From the NCBI GenBank assembly GCA_946406195.1, contig CAMJJT010000015.1, positions 1 to 48,842 of the forward strand: DNA of 48,842 nucleotides, written 5' to 3'. The translations under genes and the position numbers were made by a program. This document shows, in pieces, positions 42,431 to 48,842 of this stretch (the stretch's first letter is position 1; each line of letters opens with the position of its first letter). The DNA comes from an uncultured Bacteroidales bacterium. Its GTDB lineage: Bacteria; Bacteroidota; Bacteroidia; Bacteroidales; Paludibacteraceae. The notes beneath the pieces were generated by a model. The model saw only the letters and a list, made by a program, of their open reading frames with translations. It did no database searches and was not told the DNA's origin.

Positions 42431-43184
42431 CTGCTTCTTTCCATTGGGGCAGGACTTCGCGGAAATGGCGTAGTTTCTCAATGGAGAGGTCCACTATACG
42501 CGTAGCCTCCTCGTAATCCTCGAAGCCGGCGAGGTCCTTTAGCCATGTGTCGTACGCCGCCGAATGACCGTTATAATCGAGTTGCAGGCCGTCCGTACCG
42601 ACCATATTGACTCCTATTCCGTAGCAGTGGTTCTCCGCCGCCCGCGCTGCCAAGAGAGCATCCCAGTACTGGATCCGGATGGAAGGCCAACAAGCGACAC
42701 AGATGAGAAGGTCGTAGAGGTTATGCTTATCCTGTCTCAGCCACACGGGGAAACGCAAGTCATAGCAAACCGCCAAGCGTATCTTCACGCCGCGGAACTC
42801 GAAGATCTTACGTTCATTACCGGGCGTAAAGAACTCCGCTTCGCCCCCACTGGCGTACAGGTGATGTTTATCGCAGTATTGCGGCGGTACCCCGGGCGCA
42901 AAGAGAAATCCGCGGTTATACAATTTCCCGTTCTCCGACGCCATGAGCGAGCCCGCGATCGCGAGATTATACGTATCCGCCATGTGCTGCAAGGCTTGGC
43001 AAGTCGGTCCACCCCACGGCTCCGCCAAGCCGGGACGATCGGTACAGAAACCGGTGGTGAACATCTCCGGCACCACCGCCAAATCCACCTGACCCGCTAT
43101 CGCACGTAAGCGTTCGTCCAGCAGGCCTATATTCGCCTGCGGATCCGCCCACACAATCGGATATTGGAGAAGCGCTACGCGCAT
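42393..43184 (-). CDS. Carbon-nitrogen hydrolase, omega-amidase (YafV/Nit2) type
   Basis: A 263-residue nitrilase-superfamily amidase. The catalytic triad is visible: Glu40 in LAVVPEMFTTGF, Lys106 in YCDKHHLY and Cys140 in LAVCYDLRFPVWLR. The sequence SGGEAEFFTPGNE between Lys and Cys, and later ENHCYGIGVNMVG, are close to YafV and mammalian Nit2 omega-amidases. Those repair or recycle alpha-ketoglutaramate and similar side products of metabolism. Acts in the cytoplasm as a soluble enzyme. The ATG at 43184 gives the normal MRVALLQ start. The gap to floA is a 28-base heptamer array, and the 3' end overlaps recJ by 38 bases. Confidence 0.93.
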   Translation of the reverse strand: MRVALLQYPIVWADPQANIGLLDERLRAIAGQVDLAVVPEMFTTGFCTDRPGLAEPWGGPTCQALQHMADTYNLAIAGSLMASENGKLYNRGFLFAPGVPPQYCDKHHLYASGGEAEFFTPGNERKIFEFRGVKIRLAVCYDLRFPVWLRQDKHNLYDLLICVACWPSIRIQYWDALLAARAAENHCYGIGVNMVGTDGLQLDYNGHSAAYDTWLKDLAGFEDYEEATRIVDLSIEKLRHFREVLPQWKEADEYQLENKGVDA

Positions 43185-43187
43185 TTA

Positions 43188-43215
43188 TGATTTGTTATTT
43201 GTGATTTGTGATTTT
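43188..43215. repeat. Heptamer tandem repeat, TGATTTG type, between hydrolase gene and floA
   Basis: TGATTTG, TTATTTG, TGATTTG, TGATTTT: four phased units filling the whole gap and reaching the floA stop codon (43216-43214). Confidence 0.8.
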
Positions 43216-44191
43216 ATTTCTTCCCTTTTTTCTCTCCGCCGTTAGCGATCTGCTCGCGCATCGCGGTATCCGCCTGCATATTCTGCATACGATAATAATC
43301 CATGATGCCGAGGTTTCCGTTTCTGAAAGCCTCCGCCATCGCTTGAGGCACGAGTGCCTCCGCCTCAATCACTTTTGCGCGAGCTTCCTGTGCCTTCGCC
43401 TTCATCTCCTGTTCGGAAGCCACCGCCATGGAGCGACGCTCTTCGGCTTTCGCCTGAGCGATATTCTTATCTGCCTCCGCTTGGTCCATCTGGAGCTGCG
43501 CACCGATGTTCTTACCGACATCAATATCCGCGATATCAATGGAGAGGATCTCAAAAGCCGTGCCATCATCGAGACCCTTGGAGAGCACTAATTTACTGAT
43601 GGAATCGGGGTTTTCGAGAACTTGTTTATGACTCTCGGCACTACCGATGGAGCTGACGATACCTTCACCTACACGCGCCAAGATAGTATCTTCTCCGGCA
43701 CCACCGACGAGTTGTTTGATATTCGCACGGACGGTCACACGTGCCTTAGCGATCAGCTGGATACCATCTTTCGCCACCGCGGTAACAGGAGGCGTATCGA
43801 TGACTTTGGGGTTGACGCTCATCTGTACAGCTTCGAAGACATCACGTCCGGCAAGGTCAATCGCCGTAGCCATCTGGAAGGGCAGTGTGATACCTGCTTT
43901 GGAAGCGGAAACGAGGGCGTGTACCACGCGCTCAATATGACCGCCTGCGAGGTAGTGCGCCTCCAAGCCGTCACGCTTCACATCGGTCAGACCCGCCTTG
44001 TGCGCCTCGATCATGCAGTTGACAATCTTAGCAGGCGGCACCTTACGGATTCGCATCAGGAAGAGCTGAATCAAACTAATATGCACACCACTCACTACAG
44101 CATTGATCCATAGCATGAAGGGTACATAATACAGGAAAATGAAGATGCCGATCGTTATCAGCACAATCAGAATAAGAGTGATTGGTTCCAT
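43214..44191 (-). CDS. floA: Flotillin-like membrane protein FloA
   Basis: A 325-residue flotillin-like scaffold protein (UPF0365/YqfA). A hairpin membrane segment lies at residues 5-30 ([20 protein letters not shown]). An SPFH-type domain follows with [60 protein letters not shown] and [20 protein letters not shown]. The C-terminal part (about 230-310) is a long Ala/Glu/Lys-rich coiled coil with [20 protein letters not shown]. Flotillins organise membrane domains and membrane fluidity. It is paired with nfeD upstream, the usual partner. The gap to nfeD is entirely a heptamer array. Confidence 0.95.
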   Translation of the reverse strand: MEPITLILIVLITIGIFIFLYYVPFMLWINAVVSGVHISLIQLFLMRIRKVPPAKIVNCMIEAHKAGLTDVKRDGLEAHYLAGGHIERVVHALVSASKAGITLPFQMATAIDLAGRDVFEAVQMSVNPKVIDTPPVTAVAKDGIQLIAKARVTVRANIKQLVGGAGEDTILARVGEGIVSSIGSAESHKQVLENPDSISKLVLSKGLDDGTAFEILSIDIADIDVGKNIGAQLQMDQAEADKNIAQAKAEERRSMAVASEQEMKAKAQEARAKVIEAEALVPQAMAEAFRNGNLGIMDYYRMQNMQADTAMREQIANGGEKKGKK

Positions 44192-44192
44192 A

Positions 44193-44241
44193 TGATTTGT
44201 TATTGGTTATTTGTCATTGGTTATTTGTCATTGGTCATTTT
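44193..44241. repeat. Heptamer tandem repeat, TTATTTG/TCATTGG type, at nfeD end
   Basis: Seven phased units: TGATTTG, TTATTGG, TTATTTG, TCATTGG, TTATTTG, TCATTGG, TCATTTT. The 14-base pair TTATTTG-TCATTGG is perfectly duplicated (44207-44234). The nfeD stop codon (44230-44228) is inside. Confidence 0.9.
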
Positions 44242-44551
44242 CTTCTTTGGACTTCTGGAGTTTGTTGTTCGCCAACTCAACGTGCCCATCGATCTTAGTA
44301 TCCAACGCCATCTTATCCAACGCATTGCTGCGAAGGAAACCCCAGATAGCCAAGGCAGACACCAAAACGCAAGCACCCAATGTGATTAAACCCGCCAACT
44401 GACCCATCCAGATCCACGCAACAACAACCGCACCGACCAGACAGGCGAAACCACTTACGCCCGCAATACCGAATCCCGGCAAAAGGAACATCTCCATTAA
44501 TAATAACGCGACGCCCGCGAGCACTAATAATACGACTAAAAAAACGTTCAT
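44228..44551 (-). CDS. NfeD-like membrane protein, C-terminally shortened
   Basis: A 107-residue protein, partner of flotillin-like proteins. Three or four hydrophobic helices (residues 1-75: LVVLLVLAGVALLLMEMFLL, PGFGIAGVSGFACLVGAVVV, GLITLGACVLVSALAIWGFL) are followed by RSNALDKMALDTKIDGHVEL, which in relatives leads into an OB-fold domain of about 50 residues. Here the frame instead ends in KSKEENDQ at a stop codon inside a 7-base tandem repeat, so the OB domain is missing. The helices keep the family pattern, so the gene is probably still expressed with floA. A divergent promoter region with topA lies upstream. Confidence 0.82.
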   Translation of the reverse strand: MNVFLVVLLVLAGVALLLMEMFLLPGFGIAGVSGFACLVGAVVVAWIWMGQLAGLITLGACVLVSALAIWGFLRSNALDKMALDTKIDGHVELANNKLQKSKEENDQ

Positions 44552-44599
44552 GCAAGTATTTTATTAAAAAAATTACAACTATTTTTTTCAAATCGGGTG

Positions 44600-44677
44600 C
44601 AAAGATACTAAATATCTTTGGTATATGCAAGCGAATAAAAAAAAATTTGCATAAATAAATAAAATATACTACTTTTG
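44600..44677. promoter_or_regulatory. Divergent promoters of nfeD-floA and topA
   Basis: Minus strand: CTTG 44631-44628, 20 bases, TATCTTTG 44607-44600. Plus strand: TTTG 44646-44649, 20 bases, TACTTTTG 44670-44677. CAAAGATA-ctaaa-TATCTTTG (44600-44620) also forms an inverted repeat with a second plus-strand -7-like box. Confidence 0.8.
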
Positions 44678-44717
44678 CAGCCGATTTTTGAAGGGTTACA
44701 CCTTATTATATACGATT

Positions 44718-47033
44718 ATGAGCAAAAATTTGGTAATAGTAGAGTCTCCGGCGAAAGCCAAAACGATTGAGAAATTTCTCGGAAGTGAGTATCACGTACT
44801 GAGCAGTCAGGGTCATATCCGCGATATCGAATCCATCGGCAAGAATTCCATGGGTATTGATTTTGAGCACGGATATCAGCCCCATTATGCTATCGATGAG
44901 CATAAGACCCACCTGATTGAACAGCTCCAACGCGAAGCGCACAAAGCTGACACGGTTTGGCTGGCATCCGATGAGGACCGCGAGGGAGAAGCCATCGCAT
45001 GGCATCTGAAAGAAGTATTAGGGTTAGATGAGAAAAACACCAAGCGTATCGTTTTTCATGAGATTACCAAACCGGCAATCCAAGAGGCTATCCTCCATCC
45101 GCGGGATATCGATTATAACCTCGTGAACGCACAGCAGGCCCGCCGTGTACTCGACCGTATTGTAGGTTTTGAGTTATCGCCGATCCTCTGGAAGAAAGTG
45201 ACCACCGGTCTTTCTGCCGGTCGAGTACAATCGGTAGCGGTACGGTTGATTGTGGAGAAAGAGCGCGAGATAGAGGCCTTCCGTGCATCGTCTTCCTATC
45301 GTATTTGTGCCGATTTCATCGGAACAAATCCGGGTGACGCATCGATTCTGCGATGCGAGTTGAACCACCGTTTTTCGCATAAGAAAGATGCGATGGAGTT
45401 TTTGCAGAGTCTGCCTAAAGCGCAGTTCATCGTACGCGATGTACAACGCAAGCCGACGAAACATATGCCTGCCCCTCCGTTCACTACCTCTACGCTGCAA
45501 CAAGAGGCGGCAAGAAAATTGAAATTCGCGGTGTCCAAAACGATGCGTTTGGCGCAGTCTCTCTATGAGAGCGGAAAAATCACCTATATGCGTACCGACT
45601 CCGTCAACCTATCCTCCTTAGCATTGGCGACCAGCAAGAACGTGATTACCGAACAATACGGCGCGGAGTATGTACATACACGTCAGTTCCACACCAAGAC
45701 GAAGGGCGCACAGGAGGCGCACGAGGCGATTCGTCCGACATACATGGACGTGCTATCCGCTGGTAACGGACGTGACGAGCAGCGATTGTATGAGCTGATT
45801 TGGAAACGTACGATTGCTTCCCAAATGGCGGAGGCAGAGAGCGAACGAACGACGATCGAAGTATCGGTACACGGCAGCAAATATGCTTTTGTAGCGGTAG
45901 GCGAAGTGATTACTTTCGACGGTTTCACCCGCGTTTATGTACAATCGACGGATGAGGAATCGGAAGAGCGCCGTATTTTACCCGCCATGGCGCAACGTGA
46001 GCGTCTGAAACTGCAAGGCGCCGAGGCTATTCAGACCTACGCCAAACCTCCTTTCCGATACAACGAGGCCAGCCTTGTGAAACGGATGGAGGAACTTGGT
46101 ATCGGTCGTCCGTCCACGTATGCCACCATTATTGAGACGATCCAACACGTGAAATACGTAGAGAAAGGTTCGGTAGCCGGCCAAAAACGCGAGAGTGCTA
46201 TCCTGACGCTCAAGAACGGCGAGGTAACGGAGCATACCAAATCAGAGATGTACGGCGCCGAGACCCAACGCCTCTTACCCACCGATTTAGGTATTATCAC
46301 GAATGATTTTCTGGTGGCCCATTTCCCGTCCATCCTCAGCTATGATTTCACCGCTAACGAGGAAGAACAATTCGACCGGATAGCTATCGGTAAGACCGAT
46401 TGGGTACAGACAGTAGATAGTTTCTACAAGAAATTCAAACCTTTACTTTCCTCGATTCCATCGGGAAAAGTAGCCGGACGGATGTTAGGCAATGACCCTG
46501 TAACAGGTCAACCGGTAATCGCTAAAATCAGCAAGATAGGTCCATGTGTCCAGTTAGGCGACGCAGCGAATGACAAACCGCGATTTGCGAGCCTGAAAAA
46601 GGGACAATCCGTCTTCACTATTACGCTGCAAGAAGCATTGGAATTATTCAAAACAGCTCTTCCGCTCAGTTTAGGCGAGTTCGAAGGCAAAGAAGTGGTG
46701 ATAGGTGAAGGTAAATACGGTCCGTACGTGAATTATAACAAACAGTTTATCTCCATACCGCGCGGCAAAGACCCTCTCAAGATCACGATGGACGAGGCGA
46801 TAGAACTGATTGAGCAGAAACAACAAGCACAAACCCCTCTACATCAATGGGGTGACGTGCAGGTACTAAAAGGCAAATACGGAGCATATATCCATACCCC
46901 GGAAGGGAATTATCAGATTCCGAAAAGCACCGATGTACTCAGCTTGAATGAAGCAGATGTACGCGAAATAATGGCTAAAAATGAACCATTAAAACCCGGA
47001 AAACGTACTTTTAAGCGAAAAAGTGCAAAATAA
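44718..47033 (+). CDS. topA: DNA topoisomerase I
   Basis: A 771-residue type IA topoisomerase that relaxes negative supercoils. The start was chosen at MSKNLVIVES (44718); the ten residues of the longer frame lie in the leader. Toprim domain residues 1-115 carry Glu9 (VESPAKA) and the acidic cluster DEDREGE at 85-91. The catalytic Tyr290 sits in ITYMRTDSVNLS. RPSTYATIIETIQ and the MEELGIGRPSTYA motif follow. The C-terminal part (about 590-771) lacks zinc-finger cysteines and has repeats of the form GKYGPYVNYNKQFISIPRGK and GKYGAYIHTPEGNYQIPKST, normal for Bacteroidetes. The gene ends in front of the tRNA-Pro promoter, which begins a few bases after the stop. Confidence 0.97.
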   Translation: MSKNLVIVESPAKAKTIEKFLGSEYHVLSSQGHIRDIESIGKNSMGIDFEHGYQPHYAIDEHKTHLIEQLQREAHKADTVWLASDEDREGEAIAWHLKEVLGLDEKNTKRIVFHEITKPAIQEAILHPRDIDYNLVNAQQARRVLDRIVGFELSPILWKKVTTGLSAGRVQSVAVRLIVEKEREIEAFRASSSYRICADFIGTNPGDASILRCELNHRFSHKKDAMEFLQSLPKAQFIVRDVQRKPTKHMPAPPFTTSTLQQEAARKLKFAVSKTMRLAQSLYESGKITYMRTDSVNLSSLALATSKNVITEQYGAEYVHTRQFHTKTKGAQEAHEAIRPTYMDVLSAGNGRDEQRLYELIWKRTIASQMAEAESERTTIEVSVHGSKYAFVAVGEVITFDGFTRVYVQSTDEESEERRILPAMAQRERLKLQGAEAIQTYAKPPFRYNEASLVKRMEELGIGRPSTYATIIETIQHVKYVEKGSVAGQKRESAILTLKNGEVTEHTKSEMYGAETQRLLPTDLGIITNDFLVAHFPSILSYDFTANEEEQFDRIAIGKTDWVQTVDSFYKKFKPLLSSIPSGKVAGRMLGNDPVTGQPVIAKISKIGPCVQLGDAANDKPRFASLKKGQSVFTITLQEALELFKTALPLSLGEFEGKEVVIGEGKYGPYVNYNKQFISIPRGKDPLKITMDEAIELIEQKQQAQTPLHQWGDVQVLKGKYGAYIHTPEGNYQIPKSTDVLSLNEADVREIMAKNEPLKPGKRTFKRKSAK

Positions 47034-47044
47034 TTGCCCAAAAA

Positions 47045-47076
47045 TTTGCACAATTCAAAAAAAAGCAGTACTTTTG
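47045..47076 (+). promoter_or_regulatory. Promoter of tRNA-Pro
   Basis: TTTGCACAATTCA (TTTG 47045-47048), 20 bases ending AAAAAGCAG, TACTTTTG 47069-47076, just after the topA stop. Confidence 0.85.
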
Positions 47077-47129
47077 CATCCGCTTTCGTGAAACGAGCCA
47101 TTTTGGCTCGGTAAAATGATCGAAGTGAG

Positions 47130-47202
47130 CGAGAAGTAGCGCAGTTGGTAGCGCACTACGTTCGGGACGTAGGGGTCGCGTGTTCGAGTCACGTCTTCTC
47201 GA
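47130..47202 (+). tRNA. tRNA-Pro (CGG)
   Basis: A 73-base cloverleaf. Acceptor CGAGAAG/CTTCTCG is fully paired, with discriminator A at 47202. D arm GCGC-AGTTGGTA-GCGC, anticodon stem CTACG/CGTAG with loop TTCGGGA (anticodon CGG), T arm GCGTG-TTCGAGT-CACGT with one wobble. C1 and the anticodon arm with G37 are typical tRNA-Pro features. CCA is not encoded. Confidence 0.95.
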
Positions 47203-47203
47203 C

Positions 47204-47232
47204 AAAAGAGTCATCATCCGATGACTCTTTTT
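47204..47232 (+). terminator. Rho-independent terminator after tRNA-Pro
   Basis: The 12-base perfect stem AAAAGAGTCATC/GATGACTCTTTT (47204-47215 with 47220-47231), loop ATCC, T-run. Confidence 0.92.
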
Positions 47233-47263
47233 GTTTCGACGGCTCGAACTACGCGTGGGAGGA

Positions 47264-47977
47264 TTATTCCCTAACGGTAATGTGGAAACAGGATTGTTTG
47301 GCTTCGTACTTGACGTAAATCTTACCAGCCCGCTGATGATTGAGCAGCACTTGTCCCAAGACCAGTTTGAGGTTATCCTCGTGCATGTAATCGCGTGTAC
47401 GCGTTATTTTTTCATAACGCATATAGGCAAGGTCAAAAGTGGTGCCGTAACAATGACAAGACTGGGTGGTGGAGTTGATATTTCCGCTGCGCTGCAGGTA
47501 CTTGACATCTTCCTGCGTACGCAGGACGGAAGTCACATAGAAACGGTAATGAGGCAAACCGTTACGCGCCAAGATATCCGCCCACTCCGCTCCGATAGCG
47601 TCCAACTCCCGTTTTGCAGAGGGAATAAGGAAAGGCACCGAGTGGGTCAGGCTATCGACGATATAATTGCCATTTGTCCCGATTTCAACGAGACTTTTGC
47701 GCATGGAAGCAGCATCATTTCTGTCCTTAGGAGGACGTGCTAAACCGATCCGGGAAGCTACTTCGTGCTGCTTGGATTGAAGGTCATTGAACTTTGTCTT
47801 ATAATTAAAAGTCCGTCCGGGATAAGCCACCAGATGATCCTCTACCAGTTCCGGCTCGGCGGATGGTTTGGAACCACCCGTGCATTTTGCTATCACTATA
47901 GACAAGACACACAGGACAGCGAGTATCGCTATCCCATGTATTCTGTATTGGTTCCAAAGTTCTTTTAGATACTCCAT
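47264..47977 (-). CDS. DUF5715 family protein (peptidase M15-like)
   Basis: A 237-residue membrane-anchored periplasmic protein. A single N-terminal membrane segment spans about residues 14-31 ([18 protein letters not shown]). A polar linker follows, and the C-terminal domain (about 95-237) has [20 protein letters not shown] and [17 protein letters not shown]. The His-x-(5-6)-Asp spacing of the HCYGTTFD segment, with a final His in SCFHITVRE, fits the zinc site of M15/LAS-type peptidases such as D,D- or L,D-carboxypeptidases. A role in peptidoglycan remodelling is inference. The Cys at the end of the membrane segment is not in a good lipobox. The start overlaps the cysS stop by 13 bases, so both probably share a transcript. 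Confidence 0.85.
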   Translation of the reverse strand: MEYLKELWNQYRIHGIAILAVLCVLSIVIAKCTGGSKPSAEPELVEDHLVAYPGRTFNYKTKFNDLQSKQHEVASRIGLARPPKDRNDAASMRKSLVEIGTNGNYIVDSLTHSVPFLIPSAKRELDAIGAEWADILARNGLPHYRFYVTSVLRTQEDVKYLQRSGNINSTTQSCHCYGTTFDLAYMRYEKITRTRDYMHEDNLKLVLGQVLLNHQRAGKIYVKYEAKQSCFHITVRE

Positions 47978-48842
47978 TCGAAGCCGTCTTTGGTGTCTTT
48001 GATTTGGAAGCCGAGGGCGGTGAGTTCGTTACGGATCTTATCGGAGGTTGCCCAGTCTTTGTTCTGTTTGGCTTGAAGACGGATACCTAACAAGAGATCA
48101 ATGGCACCGTGGAAGGCGGTAAGAGCCTCTCCCCGACCCTCCCCTGAAAGGGAGGGAGTTGTTTCATCGCCTATGCGCAAACCGAGGATATCGATGGCGT
48201 AGGTCTTCCAGACCTCGCGTAGTTCGTTGAGGTCTGCTTCGGAGATGGTTGCATTGCCGTCATGAATGGTGTTGATCACTTTTGCGGAATCGAAGAGCGC
48301 CGCAATGACAAACGGGGTGTTGAGATCATCGTCCATCGCTTCGGAACAACGGTTCCGAAGGTTTGAAATTGTTTGAAGATCGTTTGAGGTTGTTTGAGAT
48401 GGTTTGATTTTTAATAAGCGGGCATAGGCTTCTTGGAGGCGTTGGAGACCTTTCTCAGCGGCTTCGAGGGCTTCGGAAGAGAAGTCCACGGTGGAGCGAT
48501 AGTGTGCCTGAAGGATGAAGAAACGGATGACCATCGGTCCGAAGGGTTTGGACAAGAGGGGGTGTTCACCGGAGAAGAACTGCTCCAAGGTAATGAAGTT
48601 ATTATAGCTCTTACCCATCTTCTTACCAGCGATGGTGATCATGTTATTATGCATCCAGTAATGTACGGACTCATGACCGAGCGCGGCACAGGACTGCGCT
48701 ATCTCCGCCTCGTGATGCGGGAAAATAAGATCGAGACCGCCGCCATGGATATCGAACTGTTCGCCAAGGTATTTCGTGCCCATCGTGGAGCACTCCATGT
48801 GCCATCCGGGGAATCCTTCCGACCAAGGCGAAGGCCAGTGCA
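47965..48842 (-). CDS. cysS: Cysteinyl-tRNA synthetase, C-terminal part (5' end outside window)
   Basis: Partial gene, open to the window end on the minus strand. The frame runs in from [20 protein letters not shown], before the first in-window ATG. Seen: [20 protein letters not shown] (substrate and zinc site), [20 protein letters not shown] with the KMSKS equivalent [20 protein letters not shown] and the C-terminal anticodon-binding helices ending [20 protein letters not shown]. Two in-frame repeat insertions are visible: [17 protein letters not shown] from the GTTTGA array (48361-48407), and [13 protein letters not shown] from the CCCTCCC/GGGAGGG hairpin (about 48121-48160). Both are in linkers, so the enzyme should be active. 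The stop overlaps the DUF5715 start by 13 bases. Confidence 0.96.
   Translation of the reverse strand, partial: HWPSPWSEGFPGWHMECSTMGTKYLGEQFDIHGGGLDLIFPHHEAEIAQSCAALGHESVHYWMHNNMITIAGKKMGKSYNNFITLEQFFSGEHPLLSKPFGPMVIRFFILQAHYRSTVDFSSEALEAAEKGLQRLQEAYARLLKIKPSQTTSNDLQTISNLRNRCSEAMDDDLNTPFVIAALFDSAKVINTIHDGNATISEADLNELREVWKTYAIDILGLRIGDETTPSLSGEGRGEALTAFHGAIDLLLGIRLQAKQNKDWATSDKIRNELTALGFQIKDTKDGFEWSI
48132..48155. repeat. In-gene hairpin repeat CCCTCCC-ctgaaa-GGGAGGG in cysS
   Basis: A 7-base perfect stem within CCTCTCCCCGACCCTCCCC-type sequence, translated as [11 protein letters not shown] in cysS. GC-rich and unlike the neighbouring codons. Confidence 0.8.
48361..48407. repeat. In-gene GTTTGA array in cysS
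   Basis: GTTTGA starts at 48361, 48371, 48382, 48392 and 48402 (period 10-11). Same unit as the array at 19388-19433, but here translated in frame. Confidence 0.85.

Noticed and set aside
41168..42505. Long plus-strand reading frame of 445 codons over recJ
   Set aside because: It is antisense to recJ, whose motifs (GDYDVDG, DHH) are unmistakable. The plus-strand product has no domain and an Arg/His/Ile-rich composition typical of shadow frames.

Overview
The window looks like a chromosomal segment of an uncultured gut- or rumen-type member of the Bacteroidales. The evidence is: promoters of the Bacteroidetes form (TTTG, 20-base spacer, TAnnTTTG); a ribosomal protein S16 with a long Ala/Glu tail; a DUF3987 protein; BspA-type leucine-rich repeats; InlB-like B-repeats; a type IX secretion (T9SS) C-terminal domain; and a FloA/NfeD pair. 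Genus cannot be fixed from the sequence alone. No phage, insertion sequence, CRISPR array or rRNA was seen.

Layout. 0-3.2 kb: metG and a membrane-anchored AraC regulator. 3.3-3.8 kb: a YafQ-type toxin-antitoxin pair. 4.0-9.0 kb: four secreted or outer-membrane proteins, three of which look like pieces of one ancestral T9SS surface protein. 9.0-13.8 kb: an accessory stretch with a small conserved hypothetical, DUF3987, a DUF4143-type ATPase and an unknown protein, interspersed with hairpins and direct repeats. 13.9-16.9 kb: tRNA-Met, ychF, a strongly folded 125-base intergenic element, a GxxExxY protein and a Ca/Na antiporter. 16.9-18.6 kb: a streptopain-like C10 protease. 18.5-25.6 kb (minus): a seven-gene surface-polysaccharide operon (acyltransferase, Wzy-like polymerase, five glycosyltransferases), with a divergent phosphoethanolamine transferase at 25.7-27.4 kb. 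27.5-38.8 kb (minus): rpsP, a small protein with an LPXTG/PEP-CTERM-like tail, and a 3358-residue secreted giant. 38.9-40.6 kb: an orphan C-terminal domain gene and a second membrane AraC regulator. 40.7-44.6 kb (minus): recJ, an omega-amidase-like hydrolase, floA and a shortened nfeD. 44.7-48.8 kb: topA, tRNA-Pro, a DUF5715 protein and the C-terminal part of cysS.

How it fits together. Much of the window builds the cell surface: polysaccharide synthesis and decoration, secreted repeat proteins, a secreted protease and a giant adhesin-like protein. Housekeeping genes (metG, ychF, rpsP, recJ, topA, cysS) are scattered between.

The most striking unexplained signal is a set of degenerate tandem repeats with an exact 7-base period, of unrelated sequence from locus to locus. 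There are ten such loci in 49 kb. They fill intergenic gaps, supply stop codons (LRR gene, T9SS-tail gene, nfeD, floA), or sit in frame inside genes (antiporter, Wzy, outer-membrane protein). Related 9-11-base repeats and palindromes occur in cysS, the glycosyltransferase operon and the DUF3987 gene. Two of the heptamer loci lie exactly where a B-repeat is cut between neighbouring genes, which suggests that such insertions split genes.
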